From assembly GCA_019636245.1 (NCBI GenBank), contig JAHBXX010000001.1, positions 1 through 64,000 of the forward strand: DNA of 64,000 nucleotides, read 5' to 3'. The DNA comes from Planctomycetota bacterium (lineage in GTDB: Bacteria; Planctomycetota; UBA1135; UBA2386). Below the pieces are notes generated by a model. That model did no database searches. It worked only from the letters and a program-made list of their open reading frames with translations, and was not told the origin of the DNA. The translations under genes and the position numbers were made by a program. Numbering within the stretch: the stretch's first letter is position 1; each line of letters opens with the position of its first letter. This document shows positions 31,323 to 40,546 of the stretch, in pieces.

Positions 31323-32879
31323 TCAGCCGGCCAGCGCCGCCAGCAGCGCCGCCAGCGGCCGCCCGGTCGGCCGGCCGTGCTGCCAGTCGCCGTCCTCGCA
31401 GCCGCTGCCGCCGATGTCGATGTGCGTGAACGGCAGCGGCACGGCGCTGTCGACGCCGTGCTTGTCCAGGCCGCTGGCGAGGCACAGGAACGCCATCGGG
31501 AACTGGTGGCCGCGCGCCGTCGCCGAACTCGGCGCGTTGTTGCACGACAGCACGTCGTCGGCCTTCGACCGCGGCCGCACGAAGTCGAAGTCCTCGCGGC
31601 GCAGGCGCGAGACCTCGAACGGATCGCCGAGCCGGTCGCCGGTGGCCATCAGCGCCATCGCCGTGCCGAGCGCCCGCGCCGGCCCGTTGTCGAGCGCGAT
31701 GTTGTAGGGGCCGACGGCGCGGTCGGCGTGGCCGGTCAGGGTCGCCACCGAGAACAGCTGCGCCGCGTCCGCCTTCACCGCGTCGAGCCGCAGGTGCGAC
31801 AGCAGGTCGGCCAGCACCAGCCGGCCCTCGGCGTCGGTGTTGCCGATGCGCACGCGGCAGCCGGCGTGGCTGGTGACGATCTCGTCGCTGACGAACGCGT
31901 CGCTGCCGATGCTGTTGCGCACCACGCCGAGTTCGGCGACCAGCCGTACGCCGCGCAGCCGCAGCTTCGCCGCCGCCAGGAACAGCCCCGCGACCGCGGC
32001 CGCGCCGCCCTTGTCGCGGCTCATGCCGGCCATGTGGCCGCCCGCCTTCAGGTCGGCGCCGCCGGTGTCGTAGGTGAGCCCCTTGCCGGCGAACAGCAGC
32101 GTGCGCTCGACCTTGCCCTTGGGCGTGTAGTCGAGCCGCACGACGCACGGCCGGTGCCGCGGCACGCCGAGCGACGCGCGCGCCACCGCCATCAGCAGCG
32201 GGTAGTCCTTGGCCAGCTTCGCCGTGTTCTTCTGCACGGTGACTTCGACCGGCAGCCCCTTCATCGCCTGCTGCACGTAGGCGGCGAAGCGCGGCGGCGC
32301 CATGCGCTCGGGCTCGGTGCCGGCGAGGTCGCGCGCCAGCCGCAGGCCGGCCTCGGCCGCCTCGACCCAGGCCGCGTCGGCGGCGGTGAACGGGCCGCCG
32401 AGCACGCCGATGCCCAGGCGCCGGACCGGTTCGGTCGCCACCTCGCCGAGCGCCTCGCGTGCCTCCAGCGGTTCCCACAGGGCGCCGGCGGCGCCGAGCG
32501 CCGCCACCCGCGCCGCCGCGGCGTAGACCTCGCCGCTGGGCGGCGCCTCGACCAGCAGCAGGATCCGGGTGGCGCCGGCGTCGCGCGCGCGGCGCACGCC
32601 CTTGGCCGCGGCCTCGGCATAGCGGCGTACGTCGTCGTGGTCGCGGAACAACGAGCCGGTCGGCGCGACGACCAGCCGCCCGCCGGCGACGCCCTCGGCC
32701 GGCAGCAGGCTGAGGGTGCGGGCGAACGCGGCGTCGGCGGCGGCCGCGGCCTGCAGGTGCGGCCGCAGCGCCGGCACGGCGACGGTGGCGGGCGCGTGGC
32801 CGACGAGCACGACGGCGTCGAAGCGGCTGCCGGCGGCCGCGGCCGCGTCGGGGGAGGGGACGGCGACGATCGTGGTCAT
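31323..32879 (-). CDS. Leucyl aminopeptidase family protein (M17)
   Basis: A cytoplasmic two-metal aminopeptidase that removes N-terminal residues from peptides. The metal and catalytic residues are all present: K266 and D271 in FAGKGLTYDTGG, D289 in SRDKGGAAAV, and the family signature NTDAEGR with D349, E351 and the bicarbonate-binding R353. The N-terminal 230 residues are the usual poorly conserved domain. The ATG of MTTIVAVPSP gives 518 residues; the frame is open 30 codons further but into the divergent promoter region. Transcribed away from the S9 peptidase gene, which suggests joint use in peptide degradation. Confidence 0.88.
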   Translation of the reverse strand: MTTIVAVPSPDAAAAAGSRFDAVVLVGHAPATVAVPALRPHLQAAAAADAAFARTLSLLPAEGVAGGRLVVAPTGSLFRDHDDVRRYAEAAAKGVRRARDAGATRILLLVEAPPSGEVYAAAARVAALGAAGALWEPLEAREALGEVATEPVRRLGIGVLGGPFTAADAAWVEAAEAGLRLARDLAGTEPERMAPPRFAAYVQQAMKGLPVEVTVQKNTAKLAKDYPLLMAVARASLGVPRHRPCVVRLDYTPKGKVERTLLFAGKGLTYDTGGADLKAGGHMAGMSRDKGGAAAVAGLFLAAAKLRLRGVRLVAELGVVRNSIGSDAFVSDEIVTSHAGCRVRIGNTDAEGRLVLADLLSHLRLDAVKADAAQLFSVATLTGHADRAVGPYNIALDNGPARALGTAMALMATGDRLGDPFEVSRLRREDFDFVRPRSKADDVLSCNNAPSSATARGHQFPMAFLCLASGLDKHGVDSAVPLPFTHIDIGGSGCEDGDWQHGRPTGRPLAALLAALAG

Positions 32880-32963
32880 CGCCGCATCGTGCGGCCGCCG
32901 GCGACCGGCCGCAATGCGCCGATTTCCCGTCGTCGCCGCTTCGTCGCCCGCGCCCCGGCTCCG

Positions 32964-32969
32964 TAGCAT
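32964..32969 (+). promoter_or_regulatory. TAGCAT before the S9 peptidase gene
   Basis: TAGCAT lies 29 bases before the ATG at 32999, giving a leader of about 22 bases with GAGGT inside, a modest Shine-Dalgarno. It is in the 119-base divergent gap between two peptidase genes. Confidence 0.4.
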
Positions 32970-32998
32970 GCGCCGCCCAAGCCACGAGGTCTCCTGCC

Positions 32999-35179
32999 AT
33001 GCGCCCGATGCCGCCGTCGCCGTTCCTGCTGGCCCTGCTGGTCCCGCTCGCGCCCGCCGCAGCGCAGGGCGTCGAGCGGCTGGCCTACGCCGACGTGCGG
33101 CGGCCGATCGTCTGGCAGGGCAAGCTGCCCACGGTGCGGTGGGCCGCCGACGGCGTGCACGTCGAGATCGAGGACGGCAAGGACCTGATCTGGCTGGAGC
33201 CGGCCAGCGGCGCGCGCAGGCCGAAGCCGGCCGGGGAGGCCGCGGCCGCGGCCGGGCCGCCGCGGCAGCGCGTGCTGCTGCACGAGGGCGACCTGTGGCT
33301 CGACGAGGGCGAGGCCCGCGGGCGGGGCGCCTCGGCGGCGAAGAGCGAACGCGCCGTGCGGCTCACCGACGACGCCGCCGCCGGCGAGAAGGCGGAGTGC
33401 CACCTGGCGCCCGGCGGCGCGTTCGCGTCGTTCGTGCGCCGCAACGACCTGTTCGTCGTCGACGCCGCCTCGCGCGCGCAGTGGCGGGTCACCGACGACG
33501 GCGCGCCCGACCGCTTCCACGGCCGGCTCGACTGGGTCTATCAGGAGGAGCTCTACGGCCGCGGCGACTTCCAGGCGCACTGGTGGAGTCCGGGCGGCGA
33601 GGCACTCGCGTTCCTGTCGCTCGACGCCGCGGCGGTGAAGCCGTTCACGCTGGTCGACCACGTGCCGAAGGGCTTCCTCGACCAGGAGCGCGCCGTCACG
33701 ACCGAGGTGTCGAACTACCCCAAGGCCGGCGACCCGAACCCGACCGCGAGCCTGTCGGTGGCGCACCTCGGCACGCGCACGGTGGTGCGCGTCGACCTGT
33801 CGGGGTTCCCCGCCGACGCGCTGGTGGTGCGCGTCGACTGGACGCCGGACGGCAAGGAACTGCTGGCGACGATCCAGGACCGCATCCAGACCTGGGCGGA
33901 GCTGTGCGCCGTCGATCCGGCGACCGGCACGCCCAAGCGCTGGCTGCGCGAGGAGTCGGCGACCTGGGTCAACCGGCCGGAGTCGCCGCGCTGGCTCGCC
34001 GACGGCTCCTTCCTGTGGCTGTCGGAGCGCACCGGCCGGCGGCACGTCTACCGCTACCGCCGCGGCGGCGAGCTGGTCGGCGCCGTGACCGCCGGCGACT
34101 GGCAGGTGCGCAAGATCGAACGCGTCGACGAGGCGAAGGGCGTGCTGTGGTTCGAGGGCACCAAGGACGGCGCCACCGGCCGGCACCTCTACCGCATCGG
34201 CCTCGACGGCGAGGGGCTGGTCGGGGTGACGCCCGGCGAGGGCACGCACGCCTACGAACTCGACGCCGCCGGCACCTACCTGATCGACCGCTGGTCGGCG
34301 ATGGACAGGCCGCCGACGGTGCGGCTGCTCGACGCCGCGACCGGCGCCGTGGTGGCCGAGCTCGGCGCCGCCGGCCGCGGCGAGGCGGCGGCGAAGTACG
34401 CGTTCGCCGAGCGGCAGCGGCTGTCGATCCCGGCGCGCGACGGCTACCTGCTCGACGCCTGCGTGCAGCTGCCGGTGGATCGGCAGCCCGGCCGGCGCCT
34501 GCCGGTGTTCCTGCCGACCTACTCAGGTCCCGACGCGCCGAGCGTGCGCGACGCCTGGTCGCACTCGACCTACCACCAGTTCCTGTGCCAGCAGGGCTTC
34601 GTCGTGCTGCAGGTGAACGTGCGCTCGGCCAGCGGCCGCGGCCAGGCCTTCACCGGCACCTGCTACCGGCAGCTCGGCGTGCAGGAGCTGCGCGACCTCG
34701 AGGACGCGGTCGACCACGTGGTGGCGCACTTCGACGGCGACCCGGAGCGGGTCGCGATCTCGGGCTGGAGCTACGGCGGCTTCATGGCCGCGTATGCGCT
34801 GACGCACAGCAAGAAGTTCGCGCTCGGCCTCGCCGGCGCCGGCGTCTACGACTGGCGGCTCTACGACACGATCTACACCGAGCGCTACATGCGCACGCCG
34901 CAGGAGAACCAGGCCGGCTACGACGCGAGTTCGGTGATCAAGGCGGCGAAGGACCTGCACGGCCACCTGGTGATCCTGCACGGCACGCTCGACGACAACG
35001 TGCACGTGCAGAACGCGATGCAGCTGGTCTGGGCGCTGCAGACCGCCGGCCGGCAGGACTTCGAGCTGATGCTCTATCCGCGTTCGCGGCACGGCCTGCA
35101 CCCGGAGGTGCGCGCGCACGGCGACGAGTTCCAGTGGCGGCGGCTGCAGCGGCTGCTGGAGCCCCGGCGCGGCGGGTGA
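32999..35179 (+). CDS. Exported S9 family peptidase (dipeptidyl peptidase IV type, 726 aa)
   Basis: A signal peptide (PSPFLLALLVPLAPAAAQ) is followed by a beta-propeller (DPP IV N-terminal) domain and an alpha/beta-hydrolase domain. The catalytic triad is S591 in GWSYGGF, D665 in HGTLDDNVH and H698 in SRHGL. The NVRSASGRGQAF segment in the hydrolase domain is usual for the DPP IV subgroup, whose members release dipeptides, often after Pro, in the periplasm. I do not see a clear Glu-Glu pair, so substrate preference is open. The stop codon overlaps the start of the next gene (TGATG), so the two are coupled. Confidence 0.88.
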   Translation: MRPMPPSPFLLALLVPLAPAAAQGVERLAYADVRRPIVWQGKLPTVRWAADGVHVEIEDGKDLIWLEPASGARRPKPAGEAAAAAGPPRQRVLLHEGDLWLDEGEARGRGASAAKSERAVRLTDDAAAGEKAECHLAPGGAFASFVRRNDLFVVDAASRAQWRVTDDGAPDRFHGRLDWVYQEELYGRGDFQAHWWSPGGEALAFLSLDAAAVKPFTLVDHVPKGFLDQERAVTTEVSNYPKAGDPNPTASLSVAHLGTRTVVRVDLSGFPADALVVRVDWTPDGKELLATIQDRIQTWAELCAVDPATGTPKRWLREESATWVNRPESPRWLADGSFLWLSERTGRRHVYRYRRGGELVGAVTAGDWQVRKIERVDEAKGVLWFEGTKDGATGRHLYRIGLDGEGLVGVTPGEGTHAYELDAAGTYLIDRWSAMDRPPTVRLLDAATGAVVAELGAAGRGEAAAKYAFAERQRLSIPARDGYLLDACVQLPVDRQPGRRLPVFLPTYSGPDAPSVRDAWSHSTYHQFLCQQGFVVLQVNVRSASGRGQAFTGTCYRQLGVQELRDLEDAVDHVVAHFDGDPERVAISGWSYGGFMAAYALTHSKKFALGLAGAGVYDWRLYDTIYTERYMRTPQENQAGYDASSVIKAAKDLHGHLVILHGTLDDNVHVQNAMQLVWALQTAGRQDFELMLYPRSRHGLHPEVRAHGDEFQWRRLQRLLEPRRGG

Positions 35180-35712
35180 TGGCGGGGGCGTTCCACGCGC
35201 CGGCCGGGTTCGGCTTCGTGGCGGCGCTCGAGGCGGCGTTCGCGGCGGTGCGGGCGGAGGCGCTGGCGCTGCGGGACGACGAGTGGGTCGAGGCGCCGGA
35301 CTCGCTGACCAGCGTCGACGGGGTCTACGACGAGCGCGGCTGGCGGTGGTATCCGCTGGTGGGCACGCCGGGCGCGGGCGAGGCGCGGCGGGCGCGTTGC
35401 CAGGCGACGGTGGCGGCGTGCGCGGCGGTGCCGGGGCTCGTGAACGCCGGGTTCTCGCGGTTCCTGCCGGGCACGCATCTGTACCCGCATCGTGGGGAGC
35501 TGGCGGGCGTGCTGCGCTGCCATCTGGGGCTGGTGGTGCCCGAGGGGGAGGTGGGGATCCGGTTCGGCGGCGAGGTGCGGCGGTGGCAGGAAGGGCGGTG
35601 TCTGGTGTTCGACGATGGCTTCGAGCACGAGGCGTGGAACCACGCGGCTTCGCCGCGGGATGTGCTGCTGGTGACGTTCCGGCCCTGGGTGGCGGCGGCT
35701 ACCGTCCCGTGA
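35179..35712 (+). CDS. Aspartyl/asparaginyl beta-hydroxylase-like dioxygenase (177 aa)
   Basis: A cupin-fold 2-oxoglutarate/Fe(II) oxygenase. H104 in HLYPHRGEL and H150 in FDDGFEHEAWN fit the two iron-binding histidines, and R113-x-H115 (LRCHLGLVVPEG) the 2-oxoglutarate site. The protein is short, essentially the catalytic domain alone, as in bacterial members. Family members hydroxylate Asp or Asn in proteins or free; the substrate here is unknown. The ATG overlaps the stop of the S9 peptidase gene. A degraded copy of residues 70-130 or so is found about 2.3 kb downstream. Confidence 0.82.
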   Translation: MAGAFHAPAGFGFVAALEAAFAAVRAEALALRDDEWVEAPDSLTSVDGVYDERGWRWYPLVGTPGAGEARRARCQATVAACAAVPGLVNAGFSRFLPGTHLYPHRGELAGVLRCHLGLVVPEGEVGIRFGGEVRRWQEGRCLVFDDGFEHEAWNHAASPRDVLLVTFRPWVAAATVP

Positions 35713-35901
35713 TCCACCAGCCGGCCCAGTCGCGGAACGGCGCCCCGCGTTCGCGGGCGGCGCGCCGCTCCTCGCCATCCTTCCAGGCGCGCGTGGAGAG
35801 GGCGTTCGTCGCGCGAAGTGCGTGACGGTACGACCGCGAGAAACCGCCGCGGCAACCGCGCGCTTGCATTCCGGCGTCCGCACCCGCATCGTACGCCGCA
35901 C

Positions 35902-35908
35902 AAGGAGG
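35902..35908 (+). promoter_or_regulatory. Strong Shine-Dalgarno site AAGGAGG
   Basis: AAGGAGG stands four bases before the ATG of the kelch gene. Most other genes here show no such site, so this one stands out and settles the start. Confidence 0.75.
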
Positions 35909-35912
35909 GCGG

Positions 35913-37298
35913 ATGGCCAGTGATCTTCGCGCGGTGGTTCTGGCGGTTCTTGCGAGTGCGACCTGTGCTCGTGCACAGACGTGGGATCTGCGACCGACGC
36001 CGACGGCGCCGGCGGGACGTGTGCTCCACGCGATGGCCTACGACCTGGCCGCGGCTCGCACGGTCCTGTTCGGTGGCATGCGTTGGGGCCTGACGCCGGA
36101 CGGCGAGACCTGGCTGTGGGACGGCACGACATGGGCGCAGTCGTTCACGACCACGGCACCGTCCGCGCGCTGGGGCCACGCGATGGTGTTCGATGCGGTG
36201 CGCGCCGAAATCGTGCTGTTCGGCGGCTCCTTCGCATGGGGCCAAGATCTCGACGACACGTGGACGTGGAATGGCTCGACGTGGCAGCAGCGCTCCCCTG
36301 CTCATCGCCCGTCCGCGCGCGCGGGCGCGGCGATGGCGTTCGATCACGATCTCGGGCGCGTCGTACTGTTCGGCGGAGCCGCTGGCGGAGCGGTCTTCGC
36401 GGACACGTGGTGGTGGGATGGGACGGATTGGCAGAACGTCTTCACTGCGGCGGCGCCGTCGGCGCGCTTCGCCCACGCGATGTGCAGCGATCCGGTGCGA
36501 GGGCGTGTCGTGCTGTTCGGTGGTCGCGACGGCTCCCAGCAGGATCGCAACGACGTGCACGAGTGGGATGGCGCACAGTGGCATGCGATCGTCCCCGCCG
36601 TCTCTCCGAGTCCGCGTCTGCATCCGACGATGGTGTTCGACACCGTGCAACGGCAATGCGTGCTCCACGCCGGTCACGAGGGACAGCCGCTCCACGACAC
36701 CTGGACGTGGAACGGGGTCGCATGGGCCCCGGTCGCGGCCGCGAACGTGCCACCGCCACGGTACGAGGCGGCGATGGTCTTCGACCCGCATCGCGGCCGC
36801 ACCGTCCTGTTCGGCGGCGGCGACGGATCCAGCCTGCTCGGCGACCTTTGGGAGCTCGAGTCGCCGTCGACCGCGCCGCTGGCCTCGGCGGCTGCGTTCG
36901 GCGTCGGCTGTGGCGTCCCGCCGTTGACCATCGCGCCTGCACCCGGCTCGCGCCCGGTGCTCGGCGGCCTGCAGCAGACGCTGATCGGCAACCTGGCGGC
37001 GGCCCCCGCCTTCCTGGCGATCGGTCTCTCGAGTTCGCACGTCGGCGGGACCGCGCTGCCGCTGCCGTTGTCGGCCCTGGGGATGAGCGGTTGTCGCCTC
37101 TACCACGACCTCGTGCTGGGCACCCACGGGTGCACGCCGATGGGAGCCACGATGGCGACGCACTCGCTGTTCCTGCCGCCCGTGCCTCAGTTCGTCGGCG
37201 TGCATGTCTACCTGCAGGCGTGCTGCCTGGCGCCGAATGCCAATCCGACGGGCCTGATCACCAGCAACGCGATAGACTTGGCTCTCGGCGACGTCTGA
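35913..37298 (+). CDS. Secreted kelch-repeat beta-propeller protein (461 aa)
   Basis: A signal peptide (SDLRAVVLAVLASATCARAQ) leads into about six kelch units, each ending like RTVLFGGM, EIVLFGGS, RVVLFGGA, RVVLFGGR, QCVLHAGH and RTVLFGGG and carrying the paired WxWDGTxW or WNG motifs. These fold as a beta-propeller that binds proteins or sugars. The last 140 residues are the Cys-containing C-terminal domain found in other secreted proteins of this window (GMSGCRLYHDLVLG, closing TSNAIDLALG). No enzyme motif is seen. It has a good Shine-Dalgarno site and lies alone between unrelated genes. Confidence 0.8.
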   Translation: MASDLRAVVLAVLASATCARAQTWDLRPTPTAPAGRVLHAMAYDLAAARTVLFGGMRWGLTPDGETWLWDGTTWAQSFTTTAPSARWGHAMVFDAVRAEIVLFGGSFAWGQDLDDTWTWNGSTWQQRSPAHRPSARAGAAMAFDHDLGRVVLFGGAAGGAVFADTWWWDGTDWQNVFTAAAPSARFAHAMCSDPVRGRVVLFGGRDGSQQDRNDVHEWDGAQWHAIVPAVSPSPRLHPTMVFDTVQRQCVLHAGHEGQPLHDTWTWNGVAWAPVAAANVPPPRYEAAMVFDPHRGRTVLFGGGDGSSLLGDLWELESPSTAPLASAAAFGVGCGVPPLTIAPAPGSRPVLGGLQQTLIGNLAAAPAFLAIGLSSSHVGGTALPLPLSALGMSGCRLYHDLVLGTHGCTPMGATMATHSLFLPPVPQFVGVHVYLQACCLAPNANPTGLITSNAIDLALGDV

Positions 37299-37322
37299 AC
37301 CGCGGCTGCGACGATCGGGGAG

Positions 37323-37744
37323 CCGCCGTCACACCGCCGACGGCACGTCCGCCACGCGCCGCGCCGTCCAGGTCCCCTCGCCGCCGATGCACCCGCCATC
37401 CCCGCCGCCCCCGGCCACCCGGATCACCCAGCTGCCGGCCAGCGTCCCGTCGACCGCCAGCTCGCCGGCGTAGTGGATCCGGTGCGGCGGCAGATCCGGC
37501 ACCTCGACGCCCTGCGTGCGGCGCTGCCAGGCGCCGATCTCCTCCATGGTGCCGTCCGCCTCGCTGACGTAGCCGACCGGCATCGTCTTCACGAACGCGA
37601 CCGCGGCGCCGCGCCGTCGGCCGACGATGCGGCCGCGCTCCGGCTGGCCGCCGCGCGCTGCATCGTCGCGGACGCAGCCGGTCACGCCGTGGTCCGCCGA
37701 TTCGGTCAGGCTCATCACGAACGGCACGCTCTGGCCGGCGAGGC
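37323..37744. repeat. 422-bp direct repeat, copy A
   Basis: It matches 40541-40962 in the same orientation at constant offset (3218 bases) with only about eight differences by eye. It carries the 3' part of a gene that is complete at the other copy. The match ends abruptly at 37744, where a fragment of the dioxygenase gene begins. Confidence 0.9.
37329..37744 (-). pseudogene. 5'-truncated copy of the 156-aa hypothetical gene
   Basis: The frame reads LAGQSVPFVMSLTESADHG to the end VADVPSAV, the same as residues 20-156 of the intact gene at 40547-41017 with a few substitutions. Its first 19 codons are lost; the open frame instead runs into antisense sequence of the dioxygenase fragment, giving a nonsense N-terminus. 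Some substitutions change amino acids (for example Cys for Tyr in TGCVRDD). It has no likely start or promoter, so it is a duplicated remnant. Confidence 0.8.
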
Positions 37745-37916
37745 GTCGCGCTGCCCGGCGACGATGGCGGCGTGCGCGGCGGTGCCGGGGCTCGTGAACG
37801 CCGGCTCCCCGCGGTTCCTGCCGGGCACGCGTCTGTACCTGCATCGGGGGGAGCTGGATGCGTGCTGCGCTGCCATCTGGGGCTGGTGGTGCCCGAGGGG
37901 ACGTGGGGATCCGGTT
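37741..37916 (+). pseudogene. Fragment of the Asp/Asn beta-hydroxylase-like gene
   Basis: This segment aligns with 35378-35575 of the dioxygenase gene (the region from GEARRARC to the VGIRF stretch), with about 10% substitutions and a short deletion. It is out of frame in places and has no start or end. It joins the truncated hypothetical gene at a shared GCGAGGCG. The fragment is transcribed, if at all, opposite to its neighbour. Confidence 0.75.
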
Positions 37917-37947
37917 GGCCCCAGAAAGCCCCGCCCCCAGCCCGCCG

Positions 37948-40488
37948 TCACCGCACCGGCCCCACGAGATCGCCGACCTCCTCGTCCCGATCCGCCGTCA
38001 GCACCACCGCCCCGACCTCCACCGCACCCGACAACGCTCCCGCGACCAACCGATAGCCGCCCGCCGGCAGCGGACCGAGCCGGAACGAACCGTCCGCCGC
38101 CGTGTTCACCTCGAGCCGCCCGACCAGACCCGATGCGTCGGCGCGCACCGCCGTGACCACATGCCCGCCCTGCGGCGCGCGCTGCGCGTCGACCAGACGA
38201 CCTCGGATCGACCGCCGAGGCAACTGCCCCGGCCGCACCTCGAGCACCACCTCCTCCTGGTTTGGTGGCACCGCGCGAACGGCGGCCACCTGCACCAGGC
38301 TCCGGCCTCCAGGCAGCGTGCACAGGATCACGTCGACGTCGCCATCGCACGCCTTCCTCACGCTTGCGGTGCCGTCGTGCCGCAGTGGCACCATCGACGG
38401 CGGCACGCCGTCTTGCAGGGGGTTGGGGTAGACCAGCACCTGCAGCGCGAGGCCGTGCAGTGGCTCCGCGCACTCCACCCGGAGCCGCAGGCCGGTTGCC
38501 GCGGCGAGGTCGACGTGCCATTCGGTCGTCGTTCCCGCCGCGAACTCGAGGGAGCCCTGCCGCAGCAGGTTCGTGCCCTGCAGCACCCGCGCCACGTGCG
38601 ACCCGGGCACGACGCCGTCGATGCGGAACGTGCCGTCCTCACCCGTCGTCGCCAGCCGCTGGCCGAACAGGTTCAACAGATAGCCGATTGGCGCCTCGTC
38701 GCGCGGCCAGAGCGAGACCTGCGCCCCGGCGAGCGGCGCGGCGCCGCGCATGGCGCGGCCCGTCAGCACACCGCCCGGGCCGAGCGTCAGCGTCGCGGAC
38801 GCGGTGCCGCGCGAGGCGTCGACTTCGACCCAGGCGGGGGCGAACGGCAGCCGCTGCGCGAAGACCAGCAGCGGTTCCGCCGCGACCTCGTCGCTGGCGA
38901 AGGCGCCGTCGGTGCCGGTGCGCACCCAGTGCGCGCGCACCTGCGGCCGGCCGGGATGCGGCAGAGCTGGTCGGCAGGCTCGCGACGGCAGGATCGCGAC
39001 CACGGCATCTGCCACCGCATGGCCTGCGGCATCGAGCACGACGCCGTGCGCGCGGGCCGATGCGTCGCCGAGAACCAGTTCGAGTCCGACTTCGTCTAGA
39101 GGGGTGCCGCCCACGGGGTGCGCCAGCGACGGCACGCGGCAGGGAGCGCGTGCCTGCAACTCGAGGCCGGGGGCGAGGTGGTCGACCGCGAACGCGCCGT
39201 GCGCGTCGGTGGTCGCGACCGGCACCGCGGCGGCGCGGCTGCCGTGCAGCACCACGGACGCACCGGCGACCGGCGCGCCGCGGCGGTCGACGACCCGGCC
39301 GGCGGCCCGCAGGCCCGGCGGCAGCACGAGGGCGCGCTCGACGACCGTGCCCGGCCGCGCCGTGGCCGTGCCGCACATGCCGGCGCGATCGACGTCGATC
39401 GCCAGGTCGGCGGCCGCCAGGCCGTCGAAGCGCACCCGGCCGCTCGCGTCGGTGGCGACGTAGTCCGGGCGCCGGCCGGGATCGGCGAGCTCGGCGATCG
39501 GGAACACGGCGACGCGCACCCCGGCCACCGCCGCGCCGGTCTGGTCGCGCACGAGAACGACGAGGCTGCCGGCGTGGCTCGCCGGCGGCGCGGCGGGCGG
39601 CATCGATCCGATCACCGCCGGCGAGGTCGCGGTCGACTCCGCGGCGGCGAAGCGGTCGCGTTCGCTGTCGGCCGGGGCCGTGGCGGGCGCCGGCGCCGTC
39701 GATCCGGGATCGGCCGCGGCGGTTGGGGCGGCCATCCGCGGCGGCGGGGGACCCTGCCGCAGCCAGAGCCCACCCAGAGTGGCCGCGACCAGCACGGCCG
39801 CCGCAGCGGCGAACCTGGCGGAGTGCGCGAGCCCGCGGCCAACGAGCTGCGGGGGCAACTGGCCGGACCCCATGCCGCCGGGCCCGGACAACACCGCTCG
39901 TCGCACGGCGGCGAGACCACGCCCCGCCGCCAGGGTGACCGCCGCCGAGCCGGCGAGGCTCGCGGGCAGCGAGCGGCGGAGCCGATCGAGTCCCCGTGCC
40001 ACCTGCGCGCGCACCGTGCCGGCGGGGCGATCGAGTGCCCGGGCGACCTCATGCGCCTGCAGCCCGTGCGCGAGCACCAGCCGCAGCACCGGTCGGTAGG
40101 CGTCGGGCAGGCGGTCGATCGCCGCCGCGAGTTCGGCGTGCAGTTCGGCCGCGGCGGCGGCGGCCGCCGGGTCGCCGACCGGCTGCTGCAGCCGGGTCGG
40201 ATCGGGCTGCCTTCGGCCCTGGCGGCGCGCGGCGCGGGCATGGTTGGCGAGGATGCCGCAGAGCCACGGCAGCACACGTTCGCCGGGCCGGTGGGTGGCG
40301 GCCGCCTCGATCGCGGTCACGAACGTGGCTTGGACGAGGTCCTCGGCCTCGGTGCCCGGCGGTGCCAGGTGCCGTGCCAGGGCCAGGAGGTCGGCCGCCG
40401 TGCGATCGAACACCAGGGCCAGCGCGCGCGGTTCGCGGTGCCGCTGGAAGCGGCGGAAGGCGAGTTCGACGGTTCGGAAGGGGAACAT
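37948..40488 (-). CDS. ECF-type sigma factor fused to a membrane segment and carboxypeptidase-regulatory-like domains (846 aa)
   Basis: Residues 1-175 are a sigma-70 region 2 and region 4 protein: ALVFDRTAADLLALARHL, AEDLVQATFVTAIEA, then DRLPDAYRPVLRLVLAHGLQ and the helix-turn-helix ARALDRPAGTVRAQVARGLDRL. A transmembrane helix follows at about 224-243 (SARFAAAAAVLVAATLGGLW). The remaining 550 residues or so, after a Pro/Ala-rich linker, look like repeated Ig-like carboxypeptidase-regulatory domains (VVDRRGAPVAGASVVLHG, VATTDAHGAFAVDHLAPG, DAAGHAVADAVVAI), extending outside. The protein would therefore be a membrane-held sigma factor that senses outside. The ATG of MFPFRTVEL is preferred. 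Confidence 0.8.
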   Translation of the reverse strand: MFPFRTVELAFRRFQRHREPRALALVFDRTAADLLALARHLAPPGTEAEDLVQATFVTAIEAAATHRPGERVLPWLCGILANHARAARRQGRRQPDPTRLQQPVGDPAAAAAAAELHAELAAAIDRLPDAYRPVLRLVLAHGLQAHEVARALDRPAGTVRAQVARGLDRLRRSLPASLAGSAAVTLAAGRGLAAVRRAVLSGPGGMGSGQLPPQLVGRGLAHSARFAAAAAVLVAATLGGLWLRQGPPPPRMAAPTAAADPGSTAPAPATAPADSERDRFAAAESTATSPAVIGSMPPAAPPASHAGSLVVLVRDQTGAAVAGVRVAVFPIAELADPGRRPDYVATDASGRVRFDGLAAADLAIDVDRAGMCGTATARPGTVVERALVLPPGLRAAGRVVDRRGAPVAGASVVLHGSRAAAVPVATTDAHGAFAVDHLAPGLELQARAPCRVPSLAHPVGGTPLDEVGLELVLGDASARAHGVVLDAAGHAVADAVVAILPSRACRPALPHPGRPQVRAHWVRTGTDGAFASDEVAAEPLLVFAQRLPFAPAWVEVDASRGTASATLTLGPGGVLTGRAMRGAAPLAGAQVSLWPRDEAPIGYLLNLFGQRLATTGEDGTFRIDGVVPGSHVARVLQGTNLLRQGSLEFAAGTTTEWHVDLAAATGLRLRVECAEPLHGLALQVLVYPNPLQDGVPPSMVPLRHDGTASVRKACDGDVDVILCTLPGGRSLVQVAAVRAVPPNQEEVVLEVRPGQLPRRSIRGRLVDAQRAPQGGHVVTAVRADASGLVGRLEVNTAADGSFRLGPLPAGGYRLVAGALSGAVEVGAVVLTADRDEEVGDLVGPVR

Positions 40489-40529
40489 CACCGGCTCTGG
40501 CTCGGAAGGTCGCCGCGTGCTGCATCCGG

Positions 40530-40546
40530 CGGCGGAAAACCCGCCG
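40530..40546 (-). terminator. Hairpin between two minus-strand genes
   Basis: CGGCGG and CCGCCG (40530-40535 with 40541-40546) form a perfect 6-bp stem with an AAAAC loop (GTTTT on the minus strand) directly after the stop of the 156-aa gene. It may terminate the oxidoreductase operon before the sigma-fusion gene. Confidence 0.45.
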
